Assembly (NCBI RefSeq): GCF_025144225.1
Contig: NZ_JALXXB010000001.1
Span: forward strand, 372,001 to 436,000
Direction of reading: 5' to 3'
DNA from: Aestuariimicrobium sp. p3-SID1156
GTDB taxonomy: Bacteria; Actinomycetota; Actinomycetes; Propionibacteriales; Propionibacteriaceae
DNA: 64,000 nt
Part shown: positions 50,434 to 58,311 of the stretch, piece by piece
Layout of the letters: each line of letters starts with the position of its first letter
Position numbering within the stretch: the first letter of the stretch is position 1
Translations under genes and position numbers: made by a program
The notes under the pieces: generated by a model
What the model saw: the letters and a program-made list of their open reading frames with translations, nothing else
Told to the model about the DNA's origin: nothing
Databases searched by the model: none

Positions 50434-51849
50434 ATGAACGAGCATTCGCTTCCCACCGTGATCCAGGGCGGCATGGGCGTGGCGGTCTCATCGTGGAGGC
50501 TTGCCCGTGAAGTCAGCCTGGCCGGTGAGCTCGGAGTGGTGTCCGGCACCGCCCTCGACACCGTGCTCGCACGGACGCTGCAGGATGGCGATGTCGGCGG
50601 GCACTACCGCCGTGCGCTGGCGCAGTTCCCAAACCAGTTGGTTGTCGAGCGCGTCCTGAAGCGGTACTTCAAGCCCGAGGGACGCCAGGGGGCGCCCTAT
50701 CGCCCGTCTCCCACGCTGACGGTCGACCCTGCCCAGGACACCATCGAACTCTGCGCGCTGGCGAACTTCGCCGAGGTCTGGCTGGCCAAGGAGGGCCACG
50801 ACGGCATCATCGGAGTGAACTTCCTGGAGAAGATCCAGATGGGGACACCCAGCGCCGCCCTCGGGGCCGTCATCGCCGGCGTGGACTACGTGCTGATGGG
50901 AGCGGGTATTCCGCGTGAGATCCCGCAGCTGCTGCGTGACCTGTCGGCCGGGCGCGTGGGAGGCGTCCACATCGACGTCGCCGGCGGGGCCCCGTACTGG
51001 TCCACCGTCGACCCGGCCTCGGTGCTCGGACCGAACCCGCCCACCTTCGAGACCCCGCGCTTCCTGGCGATCATCTCGGTGCATTCGCTGGCCGGCTTCC
51101 TCAACCGCGACGAGAAAATCAAGCCCTTCGGCTTCGTGGTGGAGGGCCCGATCGCCGGCGGCCATTCCGCGCCGCCGCGAGGCAAGCTGACCCTCGACGA
51201 GGTCGGGGACCCGATCTACGCCGACAAGGACATGGCTGACCTGGAGAAGATGCGCGGCTTCGGTTCGCCCTTCTGGCTGGCCGGTGCCTACGCCACTCCG
51301 GAGGCCGTGCAGGCCGCTCGCGACGCCGGAGCTGAGGGCGTCCAGTGCGGAACGATCTTCGCCTTTGCGCAGGAGTCGGGGCTGACTGACGAGGTGCGCG
51401 GGCAACTGCTGGCCCAGCTCGGGGCGGGGGAGTTGCAGGTGCGCAATGACCCGCGCGCCTCCCCGACTGGCTTCCCGTTCAAGATCGCCCAGATGCCCGG
51501 CACGCTCAGCGACGAGGAGGTCTACCAGGCGCGTCCGCGGCTGTGTGACCTGTCCTACCTGCGCCAGGCCTACCTCCGTGAAAACGGACGCATCGGCTAC
51601 CGCTGTGCGTCCGAACCCGTCGACGCCTACCTGCGCAAGGGCGGCAGGATCGAGGACACCGTCGGGAGAAAGTGCCTGTGCAACTGCCTGACCGCCAACA
51701 TCGGGCTCGGTCAAGAACGCAAGGACGGCTACGTCGAGGCCTTCGGCGTCACCCTCGGGCAGGACCTCGAGGGCCCGAAGCGGATGCTGGAGACCCACCC
51801 GAGTGGGTGGCGCGCCAGGGATGCTGTGGACTTCCTGCTGGGGCGCTGA
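50434..51849 (+). CDS. Nitronate monooxygenase/2-nitropropane dioxygenase-family flavoprotein
   Basis: A predicted FMN-dependent TIM-barrel enzyme of 471 residues. It opens with LPTVIQGGMGVAVSSWRLAR, the phosphate-binding start of the family, and has IAGVDYVLMGAGIPREIPQL, GPIAGGHSAPPRG (the conserved Gly-Gly-His active-site motif) and GVQCGTIFAFAQESGL. It is longer than typical nitronate monooxygenases (330-370 residues) and carries an extra C-terminal part with a Cys cluster (RKCLCNCLTANIGLG), as in the PfaD-like subgroup. Start ATG 50434 is supported by GGAGG six bases upstream. The upstream tandem repeat probably controls it. The natural substrate is unclear. Confidence 0.88.
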   Translation: MNEHSLPTVIQGGMGVAVSSWRLAREVSLAGELGVVSGTALDTVLARTLQDGDVGGHYRRALAQFPNQLVVERVLKRYFKPEGRQGAPYRPSPTLTVDPAQDTIELCALANFAEVWLAKEGHDGIIGVNFLEKIQMGTPSAALGAVIAGVDYVLMGAGIPREIPQLLRDLSAGRVGGVHIDVAGGAPYWSTVDPASVLGPNPPTFETPRFLAIISVHSLAGFLNRDEKIKPFGFVVEGPIAGGHSAPPRGKLTLDEVGDPIYADKDMADLEKMRGFGSPFWLAGAYATPEAVQAARDAGAEGVQCGTIFAFAQESGLTDEVRGQLLAQLGAGELQVRNDPRASPTGFPFKIAQMPGTLSDEEVYQARPRLCDLSYLRQAYLRENGRIGYRCASEPVDAYLRKGGRIEDTVGRKCLCNCLTANIGLGQERKDGYVEAFGVTLGQDLEGPKRMLETHPSGWRARDAVDFLLGR

Positions 51850-51851
51850 GC

Positions 51852-52412
51852 TCAGACGTTCCAGCGCACGATGGCTGGTGACTCCTTCTCAAAGCCCAGG
51901 ATGCTGACGGTGCCCGTCTTGAGGGGGATCTGGGCGCCCAATTCGAGGCCCCAGCCCAGCCAGACGCAGGCCAACGCACGGGACGCATGTCCGTGGCTGA
52001 ACACAATGGCCTTGTCGACGCCGGACTCCTGCACCCGCTTCACGACCCGACCGAGTCGCTCCACGACCTGCTCACGAGTCTCGCCGTTCTTGGGATCAGT
52101 CGTCCAGATGCGCCAGTCCGGGTTCTCCTTGCGGATGTCGGCGGAGGTCCTGCCCTCGTAGTCGCCGTAGAACCACTCGACCAGGTCCTCGGTGACCTCG
52201 GCGTCCCCGAAACCGGCCAGCTCAGCGGTGCGTCGGGCCCGCAACCGCGGACTGGTGAGCACCAGGCCGAAATCCCCCCGGGTGAGTTCCTCACCGACCT
52301 TGCGGGCCTCGTCCTTGCCCGTGGGGGTCAGGTCCAGGTCGGTGACGGAGGTGTGCTGACCCGACTTGGACCAGATCGTTTCGCCATGCCGGACGATGTA
52401 CAGGTCGGTCAT
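51852..52412 (-). CDS. Histidine phosphatase (phosphoglycerate-mutase-like) family protein
   Basis: A 186-residue cytoplasmic phosphohydrolase. It shows the RHG motif in DLYIVRHGETIWSKSGQH (phospho-accepting His), SPRLRARRTAEL, the acid catalyst Glu in DLVEWFYGDYEG and the second catalytic His in AIVFSHGHASRAL. This set fits the acid-phosphatase/cofactor-dependent mutase branch; a mutase role is not supported by length or context. The ATG at 52412 is divergent from the thioesterase by 58 bases, and the stop is two bases from the convergent nitronate monooxygenase gene. Confidence 0.92.
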   Translation of the reverse strand: MTDLYIVRHGETIWSKSGQHTSVTDLDLTPTGKDEARKVGEELTRGDFGLVLTSPRLRARRTAELAGFGDAEVTEDLVEWFYGDYEGRTSADIRKENPDWRIWTTDPKNGETREQVVERLGRVVKRVQESGVDKAIVFSHGHASRALACVWLGWGLELGAQIPLKTGTVSILGFEKESPAIVRWNV

Positions 52413-52470
52413 GGTCCGAGCCTACGTGTGACCTTCCGCATGGCGCGTCCCTCGTGGTCTACTGGGCAGC

Positions 52471-52902
52471 ATGATCGAGCCGGGCAGCACCTCAACATTC
52501 ACCTACACCGTTCCCCTGGAACGCACGGTTCCCTACCTCTATCCCGAGTCCGAGGAGTTCCAGACGGTCCCGAACGTCTTCGCGACCGGCTACATGGTCG
52601 GCCTGCTGGAGTGGGCCTGCATGCGGCATCTGGAGGAATCCGGCCACCTCGAGGACGGCCAGATCTCGGTGGGCACCCACATCAACGTGAGCCACACCGC
52701 CGCGACCCTTCCGGGGCAGGTCGTCACGGTGGACGTGACCTGCACGGCAGTCGGCGCCCGCTCGGTCGACTGGGAGGTCACGGCACGCGATGAGCGCGAC
52801 GAGATCACCTCGGGCACCCACCAGCGCGCTGTCCTTGACAAGGAGCGCTTCCTCTCCGGCCTGCGCAAGAAGTCCGATCAGGTGCGGCAGTCGGAGTCCT
52901 GA
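52471..52902 (+). CDS. FlK-like hotdog-fold thioesterase
   Basis: A 143-residue hotdog-fold protein similar to fluoroacetyl-CoA thioesterase FlK. The residues corresponding to its Thr-Glu-His catalytic set appear in ATGYMVGLLEWACMRHL (Thr/Glu region), VGTHINVSHTAATLPGQVV (His) and SGTHQRAVLD. FlK-like proteins in other actinobacteria act on other small acyl-CoAs, so a fluoroacetate role must not be assumed. ATG 52471 is preceded by GGGCAGC only. It is divergent from the phosphatase and convergent with the PNPOx-like gene, three bases apart. Confidence 0.87.
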   Translation: MIEPGSTSTFTYTVPLERTVPYLYPESEEFQTVPNVFATGYMVGLLEWACMRHLEESGHLEDGQISVGTHINVSHTAATLPGQVVTVDVTCTAVGARSVDWEVTARDERDEITSGTHQRAVLDKERFLSGLRKKSDQVRQSES

Positions 52903-52905
52903 GGC

Positions 52906-53376
52906 TCAGAGCGCCACGGTGCCCGACTCGCCCGAACCCGGCTTGTCGCCGGTCACCGCAGCCTTGAGCATGCTCACCAGAGCGACGGGAGCCGCTGGCG
53001 AATCCCAGTAGCGCGCTGAATCGCAGTGCACGGCCAGGATCACATTGTTCGGGTTCTCGGGCCCGCCCTCGGTGAAGGCCTCGTTGGCGGGGTTCCAGAG
53101 TTCCGTCTTCTTCTCCACGTCATCGCGGATCTCGCCGGTGCCGGTGATGGAGACGAAATCCATGCCGTCGACGAATGCCAGGTTGACCGCCCTGCCCTCG
53201 GACTGCACGGCGACCTCTTCCGAGCGCTGGGTGACGAACAAGATCGTCCAGTCATCCGACACCTCTTGGGGCGTCATCGGGCGCGACACGATCTGCCCCT
53301 CCTCGTTCAGCGTGCTGAACATGGCGAACTTGGCGCCGTCCACGAGCTTGCGGATCTTCTTCTGGTCATCGGCCAT
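52906..53376 (-). CDS. Pyridoxamine-phosphate-oxidase-like (general stress protein 26 type) protein
   Basis: A 156-residue split-barrel flavin-fold protein. VDGAKFAMFSTLNEEGQIVS, RPMTPQEVSDDWTILFVTQR and DGMDFVSITGTGEI follow the general stress protein 26/PNPOx-like order. WNPANEAFTEGGPENPNNVI near residues 95-115 is typical of the same branch, which binds FMN or F420. No true PNPOx active-site set is present, so vitamin B6 metabolism should not be assumed. ATG 53376 has GGAGAGC upstream. Confidence 0.9.
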   Translation of the reverse strand: MADDQKKIRKLVDGAKFAMFSTLNEEGQIVSRPMTPQEVSDDWTILFVTQRSEEVAVQSEGRAVNLAFVDGMDFVSITGTGEIRDDVEKKTELWNPANEAFTEGGPENPNNVILAVHCDSARYWDSPAAPVALVSMLKAAVTGDKPGSGESGTVAL

Positions 53377-53470
53377 GGTGCTCTCCTCCGTGGTGGGTGT
53401 GCTGTCACCCTGTCACGGGGACGCAGGCCGCGAGGCAGAACGGAGAAGTTCTCAGCTCAGGGGGCATGAA

Positions 53471-53544
53471 TGGAGCGGGCGACGGGAATCGAACCCGCGT
53501 GTCCAGCTTGGGAAGCTGGCGCTCTACCATTGAGCTACGCCCGC
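53471..53544 (-). tRNA. tRNA-Gly (anticodon CCC)
   Basis: From 53544 on the minus strand: acceptor GCGGGCG paired with CGCCCGC, D-arm GTAGCTCAATGGTAGAGC, anticodon stem-loop CCAGC-TTCCCAA-GCTGG with anticodon CCC, a short variable loop and T-arm GCGGG-TTCGATT-CCCGT. Discriminator T and an encoded CCA close the 3' end at 53471. A standard glycine tRNA; no clear terminator was seen after it. Confidence 0.95.
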
Positions 53545-53615
53545 ATGTCAACGACGACTGGATGAGTCTAGCGCACCCTTCACCGCGCTCAACATCTGCC
53601 CCACGGCGTCGGTGA

Positions 53616-54191
53616 TCAGGAGCGGCGGCGTCGACGGACCTCGACCGCCACCTGGTTGAAGATCTCGTCAGGGACCGCAACCCCCTCGCGCCGCACCTGC
53701 CGGGGATCCACCCGCACGATGCGGTCCACGCGAGCCTCCGACTCGCGTCCTCGTGGGTCCCATGCGCCTCGCCCGATGTCGACCCAGTAGCGCCCGGCGC
53801 CGGCCTCCTGGGCGGCGTCGCGATCATGGTCCTTGCTGGTGAGGGGGAGCCCGAGCAGCCACTCGCCATCGCGTCCGATGAGCAGCACCGGACGGTCCTT
53901 GCCGTTGCGATGGTCTTCCTCATAGGGCACCCAGGTCCACACCACTTCGCCGGGGTCGGGCAGGTTCCCAGGGTGCGGCGCGTAGGTGATCTCCAGCGGG
54001 CCCGAGAAGTCGCCGGGGTACGTCTCAGCCAGCACCGGTGGCTGCCTTCGTGGGCTGCGCGCCTTCTTCCTCGGACGCGGCAGCACGTCGCGACGCGGCT
54101 TCTGCTCGCGCAACGAGTCGTTGATCGTGTTCTTCAGCGCGGTCCCCACGACCTGCTTGAAGATTCCGGCGGCGGTCGACCAGGCGCTCAT
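53616..54191 (-). CDS. PemK/MazF-like protein with basic N-terminal extension
   Basis: A 191-residue protein whose C-terminal two thirds resemble the PemK/MazF (CcdB-fold) endoribonuclease-toxin family: PDPGEVVWTWVPYEEDHRNG then KDRPVLLIGRDGEWLLGLPL. The first about 55 residues are a basic extension (EQKPRRDVLPRPRKKARSPR) absent from typical toxins. No antitoxin gene is adjacent, and it follows fructosamine-kinase-like and membrane-protein genes in the same direction. This suggests an actinobacterial housekeeping relative rather than a classical toxin. ATG 54191 is nine bases from the upstream stop. Confidence 0.75.
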   Translation of the reverse strand: MSAWSTAAGIFKQVVGTALKNTINDSLREQKPRRDVLPRPRKKARSPRRQPPVLAETYPGDFSGPLEITYAPHPGNLPDPGEVVWTWVPYEEDHRNGKDRPVLLIGRDGEWLLGLPLTSKDHDRDAAQEAGAGRYWVDIGRGAWDPRGRESEARVDRIVRVDPRQVRREGVAVPDEIFNQVAVEVRRRRRS

Positions 54192-54200
54192 GCCTCGACC

Positions 54201-54956
54201 CTAGCCCGTCGCGGCCGCAAACGCCTCCATCGTGGACGCCAGGTAGCCACCGCCGAAACAGGCCACGTGCACCAGCAAGTGGTGCAGCTGGTGCACCGGG
54301 ACGCGCTGGCGCCATCCGTCGGCCAGCGGATACTCCTCCTGGTATGCGGCCAGAACCCGCTCCAGCTGGGGGAGTCCGAACAGCTGCAGCAGTGCCAGGT
54401 CGAGCTCGCGATGCCCGCCATGCGCAGAAGGATCGATCAGCGTCGCACCCTCCGGCGTCCAGAGGACATTGCCCGACCACAGGTCGCCGTGCACGGGGGA
54501 GGCCGGGTCCGCGGTCTCGAAACGGTCGATCATCCGACCAAGATCATCAACCCGTGCCAGGAGGCTTTCGTCTGCACGTCCACGATCGACGCAGACCTTC
54601 GCCGTGGGACGCAGGCAGTCCTCGACCCAGTGTTCTGCCCAGGAGTCGCGACTGCGCAGGGCCAGCGGCAGCAGGTCCTCGTTGGGGCCGAGCCAGCCGT
54701 CCCCCTCCCAGCCCTCGGGCGGGGAGCCGAAGCCTGCAGCGGACTCACGGTGGAGCGCGGCCAGGTGGCGTCCGAAGGTTTCGGCGGACCCTGGGGTCGC
54801 GCGATCGGACGTGAGCTGATCAAGGTCGAGGTGAAGGCCCTCGACGGCAACGACCCCGACCACTGGAACCCGGTCGAACGACGACAGCCAGCGCAACCCG
54901 GCCGCCTCCCACTGGGCAGCCTCGACGAAGGGTGCAGTCTTGCGGAAAGTCGCCAT
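54201..54956 (-). CDS. Fructosamine-3-kinase-like protein
   Basis: A 251-residue kinase-fold protein resembling fructosamine/ketosamine-3-kinases, which phosphorylate glycated amines so they can be repaired. The catalytic loop ASPVHGDLWSGNVLWTPEG and the metal-binding IDPSAHGGHRELDLALLQ are typical. The Gly-rich first lobe is short. The ATG at 54956 starts five bases after the stop of the upstream membrane-protein gene. An in-frame extension upstream would overlap that gene and is rejected. It is likely co-transcribed with the PemK-like gene. Confidence 0.88.
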   Translation of the reverse strand: MATFRKTAPFVEAAQWEAAGLRWLSSFDRVPVVGVVAVEGLHLDLDQLTSDRATPGSAETFGRHLAALHRESAAGFGSPPEGWEGDGWLGPNEDLLPLALRSRDSWAEHWVEDCLRPTAKVCVDRGRADESLLARVDDLGRMIDRFETADPASPVHGDLWSGNVLWTPEGATLIDPSAHGGHRELDLALLQLFGLPQLERVLAAYQEEYPLADGWRQRVPVHQLHHLLVHVACFGGGYLASTMEAFAAATG

Positions 54957-54960
54957 GTGG

Positions 54961-55647
54961 TCAGGAGGTGACGTAGCGGTCCAGCGGTCCGTACCTGACG
55001 CGATCGAAGTACTGCGGGTGGCGGATGTCCTCCGCGCGGAAGGCGGCCCAGTGGTCAAAGTAGCGCTTGACCGGGGGCAGCCACAGCACCCCGGCGCCGA
55101 CCATCGCCAGAGGAATCGCGACCAGGGCGATCGGGTGCAGCAGGAAGGCGAGCAGGCTCAGCCCCGCAGCGATGAGTGCCACCGGGCGACTCCAGCGCCA
55201 GCCGTTCCACGCCTGGAAAGCGGCGATGGAGGGGCCTGCGGCGACCGCCAGGGCGACCAGCGCGATCACGCACACCCATACCACCGACTGCCACGACCCC
55301 GGTCGCGGAGTCGTCCACGACAACAGCCGAGCAGACTCGTGGAAGCGGATGATGTTGATGGCCTCCCACCAGAAGAAGCCGAAGCCGACCGCAGTGGCCA
55401 CCGTTGAGGCGTACAGGAAACCGGCTCCCACCAGCATCACCGGATCGCGCCTGGGCTGGCCCGTCGCCGGGCTGACCCGCATCGCCTCGGCTGGCTCCGG
55501 CAGGGGAGGGAAGGTCTGGATGGTCTTGGTCCCGGCGGGGCCGGTCTCCGCCGGCCGCGAGAGCATCGCCTCCTGTGGGGGGATCGGTGCCGTCGGCTGC
55601 GGGTAGGGCGCAGTGGGCTGGCTGTGCGGGATCTGCTGCTCGCCCAT
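54961..55647 (-). CDS. Four-helix membrane protein of unknown function
   Basis: A 228-residue protein with a Pro/Gln-rich cytoplasmic N terminus (QPTAPYPQPTAPIPPQEA) followed by about four membrane helices (residues about 73-95, 120-140, 148-165, 166-190). The C terminus is basic and aromatic (PPVKRYFDHWAAFRAEDIRH). I do not recognise a family. The start is ATG 55647, with AAAGGA ten bases upstream. It opens a three-gene minus-strand operon with the FN3K-like and PemK-like genes. Downstream 55648-55779 is the gap to the HAD gene. Confidence 0.75.
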   Translation of the reverse strand: MGEQQIPHSQPTAPYPQPTAPIPPQEAMLSRPAETGPAGTKTIQTFPPLPEPAEAMRVSPATGQPRRDPVMLVGAGFLYASTVATAVGFGFFWWEAINIIRFHESARLLSWTTPRPGSWQSVVWVCVIALVALAVAAGPSIAAFQAWNGWRWSRPVALIAAGLSLLAFLLHPIALVAIPLAMVGAGVLWLPPVKRYFDHWAAFRAEDIRHPQYFDRVRYGPLDRYVTS

Positions 55648-55779
55648 GCCCCTGGTGTCCTTTCGTGCCGTCGACGTCCCGTCCACCCTAGCGCGGCGGG
55701 TACCCACACCAATGGCGCGTGTCATCGCCCACGGTGGACTCCTTCCATCACTCGAAGCGGGATTCGTTAGCCTGAGGGA

Positions 55780-56442
55780 GTGATTTCTGACGAGCCCCTC
55801 CGCCAGCCGCGCTGGACGACCGCGATCTTCGACCTCGACGGCACGCTGGTGAACACCGTGGAGCTCATCGTGGAATCCTTCCGGCACGCCGAGCGGGAGG
55901 TCCGCGCCGGTGACGTCGACCCCGACATCGCGCGGTCCTGGATGGGCCGCAGCCTGGTGGACATCTACGGGGACGCACCCGATGCCGGGACCATGATCGA
56001 GGCCTACCTGCGGTTCAACCACGCGAACCTCGAGGTCCTGCAGACCAGCTATGAGGGCGTGGTCGACCTACTCCAGGACCTCTCCCGTGCCGGCGTCAAG
56101 GTCGGTGTCGCCACCTCCAAGGGACGCGAGTCCGCCCGCCGCAGCGTGGCTTCTGCGGGCCTGGACGACCTGGTGGAACTCACCACCACCGCCGACGAGA
56201 CGGTCCTGCACAAGCCCCACCCCGACCCCATCCTGCACGCCCAGCGCATGCTTGACGCCGGCGATGAGCAGTGCGTCTACATCGGCGACGCGATCTGGGA
56301 CATTCGTGCGGGCAGGGCCGCGGGCATCGACCAGATCGGCGTCACCTGGGGTGCCGGCGACACCGCCGACCTGGAGGCCGAGACACCCTCCGCCGGCGTC
56401 GCCCACTCCGTGGACGAGCTCCGCGACCTGCTGCTGGCCTGA
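55780..56442 (+). CDS. HAD-superfamily hydrolase (phosphoglycolate-phosphatase-like)
   Basis: A 220-residue HAD phosphatase. Motif I is TAIFDLDGTLVNTVE, with the nucleophile Asp and acid/base Asp two residues on; motif II lies in VATSKGRES; motif III/IV are in HKPHPDPILHAQRML and VYIGDAIWDIRAGRAAGIDQ. The insert after motif I is the C1 four-helix cap, as in Gph/PGP-type enzymes that act on phosphoglycolate or small sugar phosphates. GTG 55780 is the listed start; the ribosome site is very close and uncertain. It ends before a hairpin shared with the convergent CoA-transferase. Confidence 0.9.
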   Translation: MISDEPLRQPRWTTAIFDLDGTLVNTVELIVESFRHAEREVRAGDVDPDIARSWMGRSLVDIYGDAPDAGTMIEAYLRFNHANLEVLQTSYEGVVDLLQDLSRAGVKVGVATSKGRESARRSVASAGLDDLVELTTTADETVLHKPHPDPILHAQRMLDAGDEQCVYIGDAIWDIRAGRAAGIDQIGVTWGAGDTADLEAETPSAGVAHSVDELRDLLLA

Positions 56443-56479
56443 GCCCTTCTGATCACGGTCCACTGATCCGCACCGACGC

Positions 56480-56532
56480 GGGCAGAGAGGGACGCATCGG
56501 CCGCCAAGGCCGAGCCGCGTCCACCTCTGCCC
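56480..56532. terminator. Hairpin between convergent genes, possible bidirectional terminator
   Basis: The outer stem pairs GGGCAGAG (56480-56487) with CTCTGCCC (56525-56532) and GGACGC (56490-56495) with GCGTCC (56517-56522). An inner stem pairs TCGGCC (56497-56502) with GGCCGA (56508-56513). It lies between the convergent HAD and CoA-transferase genes and lacks a T run in either direction, so termination strength is uncertain. Confidence 0.5.
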
Positions 56533-56624
56533 GGCGTGCGCCGCAACACGCCGTGCCCAGAACGCGCATCCCCCACGTGCGCGGGCAGGTGGGGGATGGC
56601 GAGGTGGGGAGGGAGCCGGTCAGC

Positions 56625-58127
56625 TCACTTCATGGAGCCGTCCTCGAGGAACTTCACGTGCCAGCTGAGGGCGGTCGACAGGTCATGCGGGGTGTGCATG
56701 CCGTTGGCCTTCTTGGCAGCGCGCTCGACGTACTCCTCCAGCAGGGGGCGGTAGTCGGGGTGCGCGCAGTTCTCGATGACCTTCTTGGCGCGCTGGCGGG
56801 GAGCCAGGCCACGCAGGTCGGCGAGGCCCTGCTCGGTGATGATGACCGACACGTCGTGCTCGGTGTGGTCGACGTGGTTGACCATCGGGACGATCGCCGA
56901 GATGGCGCCACCCTTGGCGGTCGAGGGGGACACGAAGCAGCTGAAGCGGGAGTTGCGGGTGAAGTCGCCCGAACCGCCGATGCCGTTCATCATGCGGGAG
57001 CCCATGACATGGGTGGAGTTCACGTTGCCGTAGATGTCGGCCTCGATCATGCCGTTGCAGGCGATGACACCCATGCGTCGGATGGCCTCGGGGCTGTTCG
57101 AGACGTCCTGGGGCCGCAGGATGATCTTCTTCGCGTACTCGGACGCGTTGTCGTTCATCTTGGCGGCGTACTCCGGCGACAGCGAGAAGGCGGTGGCCGA
57201 GGCGACGGTCAGCTTGCCCGAGTCGAGCAGGTCGACCATGCCGTCCTGGATGACCTCGGTGTAGGAGGTCATGTTCTCGTACTTGCTGTCGAGCAGACCG
57301 GCCAGCACCGCGTTGGCGATGTTGCCGACACCGGACTGCAGCGGGGCCAGGTTCTCCTCGAGGCGGCCGGCCTTGATCTCGGACTCGAAGAAGTCGAGCA
57401 GGTAGCCGGCGATCTTCTTGGAGTCCTCGTCCAGCGGCTTGAACGGGGAGTTGCGGTCGGGGTCGCTGGTCTCGACGATGGCGATCACCTTGGCCGGGTC
57501 GATCTTGTAGACCTTGTCACCGATGCGGTCGCTGGGCTTGTTGATCGGCAGCGCACGACGGTTCGGCGGCATCACGGCGATGTCGTAGTAGATGTCATGC
57601 ATGCCGTAGAGGCCCTCGGACTGCCATGAGTTGACCTCGATGATGATCTTGTCGGCCATCTCGAGGTAGGTGCGGTTCATGCCGACCGAGCTGGAGGGGA
57701 CGACACCCTCCTCGGTGATGGCAGAGGCCTCGATCACTGCCACGTCCAGCCCCCCGAAGAAGCCGTAGGCCATCTGGTTGTGCAGGTGCGACAGGTGGAT
57801 GTCGGTGTAGTAGGTGACGCCCTCGTTGATCTTGTTGCGCAGGATCGGGTCGGACTGGTAAGGGGTGCGGAACTCCATGCCGTCCGTCGCTGCCAGCTCG
57901 CCGTCGAGCTCGGGGGCGGTCGAGGCGCCGGTGAAGGCGCTGATCTTGAAGTCCTGGCCCTTCTCGCGCTCAGCCTTGATGCGATTGGCGAGGGCGACGG
58001 GCACCTCCTTGGGGTAGCCCGATCCGGTGAATCCTGCGAATCCGATCTTCGCGCCGTTGGGGATCAGTGCGGCAGCCTCGTCGGCCGACATGACCTTCGA
58101 GCGGTAGGCCTCGTTGGCAATCCTCAT
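56625..58127 (-). CDS. Acetyl-CoA hydrolase/transferase family (succinyl-CoA:acetate CoA-transferase type)
   Basis: A 500-residue CoA-transferase of the Ach1/Cat1 family. Motifs include GFAGFTGSGYPKEVPVAL, the family block FGGLDVAVIEASAITEEGVV, LQSGVGNIANAVLAGL, YTEVIQDGMVDLLDSGK (position of the catalytic Glu) and SRMMNGIGGSGDFTRNSRFS. In propionibacteria such an enzyme moves CoA between succinyl-CoA and propionate or acetate in the propionate pathway; this role here is inferred from the family. The ATG at 58127 has AAGGAGG upstream with a nine-base gap. It has its own promoter region of 184 bases. Confidence 0.93.
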   Translation of the reverse strand: MRIANEAYRSKVMSADEAAALIPNGAKIGFAGFTGSGYPKEVPVALANRIKAEREKGQDFKISAFTGASTAPELDGELAATDGMEFRTPYQSDPILRNKINEGVTYYTDIHLSHLHNQMAYGFFGGLDVAVIEASAITEEGVVPSSSVGMNRTYLEMADKIIIEVNSWQSEGLYGMHDIYYDIAVMPPNRRALPINKPSDRIGDKVYKIDPAKVIAIVETSDPDRNSPFKPLDEDSKKIAGYLLDFFESEIKAGRLEENLAPLQSGVGNIANAVLAGLLDSKYENMTSYTEVIQDGMVDLLDSGKLTVASATAFSLSPEYAAKMNDNASEYAKKIILRPQDVSNSPEAIRRMGVIACNGMIEADIYGNVNSTHVMGSRMMNGIGGSGDFTRNSRFSCFVSPSTAKGGAISAIVPMVNHVDHTEHDVSVIITEQGLADLRGLAPRQRAKKVIENCAHPDYRPLLEEYVERAAKKANGMHTPHDLSTALSWHVKFLEDGSMK

Positions 58128-58311
58128 TCTTGCTTTCCTCCTTGAAAGGTCCGGTCGCAACGCGCACGCTGGTCCGGCGTCATCGCTGGGCACAACCGTA
58201 CCCTTTACGGGCACCAAAGACACCCCCCGTCCGCCTATCAATCTTGACGTCAACAGATCGTGGGGACGCCCGGAGCTGCTCGCTCGGCTGGGTCCAGCAC
58301 GAGGGTGCAGG
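58128..58311 (-). promoter_or_regulatory. Upstream region of CoA-transferase with TTGACGTCAA palindrome
   Basis: The gap between the CoA-transferase and serB on the same strand contains AAGGAGG for the ATG at 58127. Further upstream lies a perfect ten-base palindrome, TTGACGTCAA (58244-58253), which also contains a consensus-like -35 (TTGACG) reading on either strand. A convincing -10 was not found. The palindrome could be an operator or part of the promoter. Confidence 0.4.

Noticed and set aside
52471-52902. Fluoroacetate detoxification by the FlK-like thioesterase
   Set aside because: The fold and key residues match, but no organofluorine genes are nearby, and many FlK-like proteins act on other acyl-CoAs.
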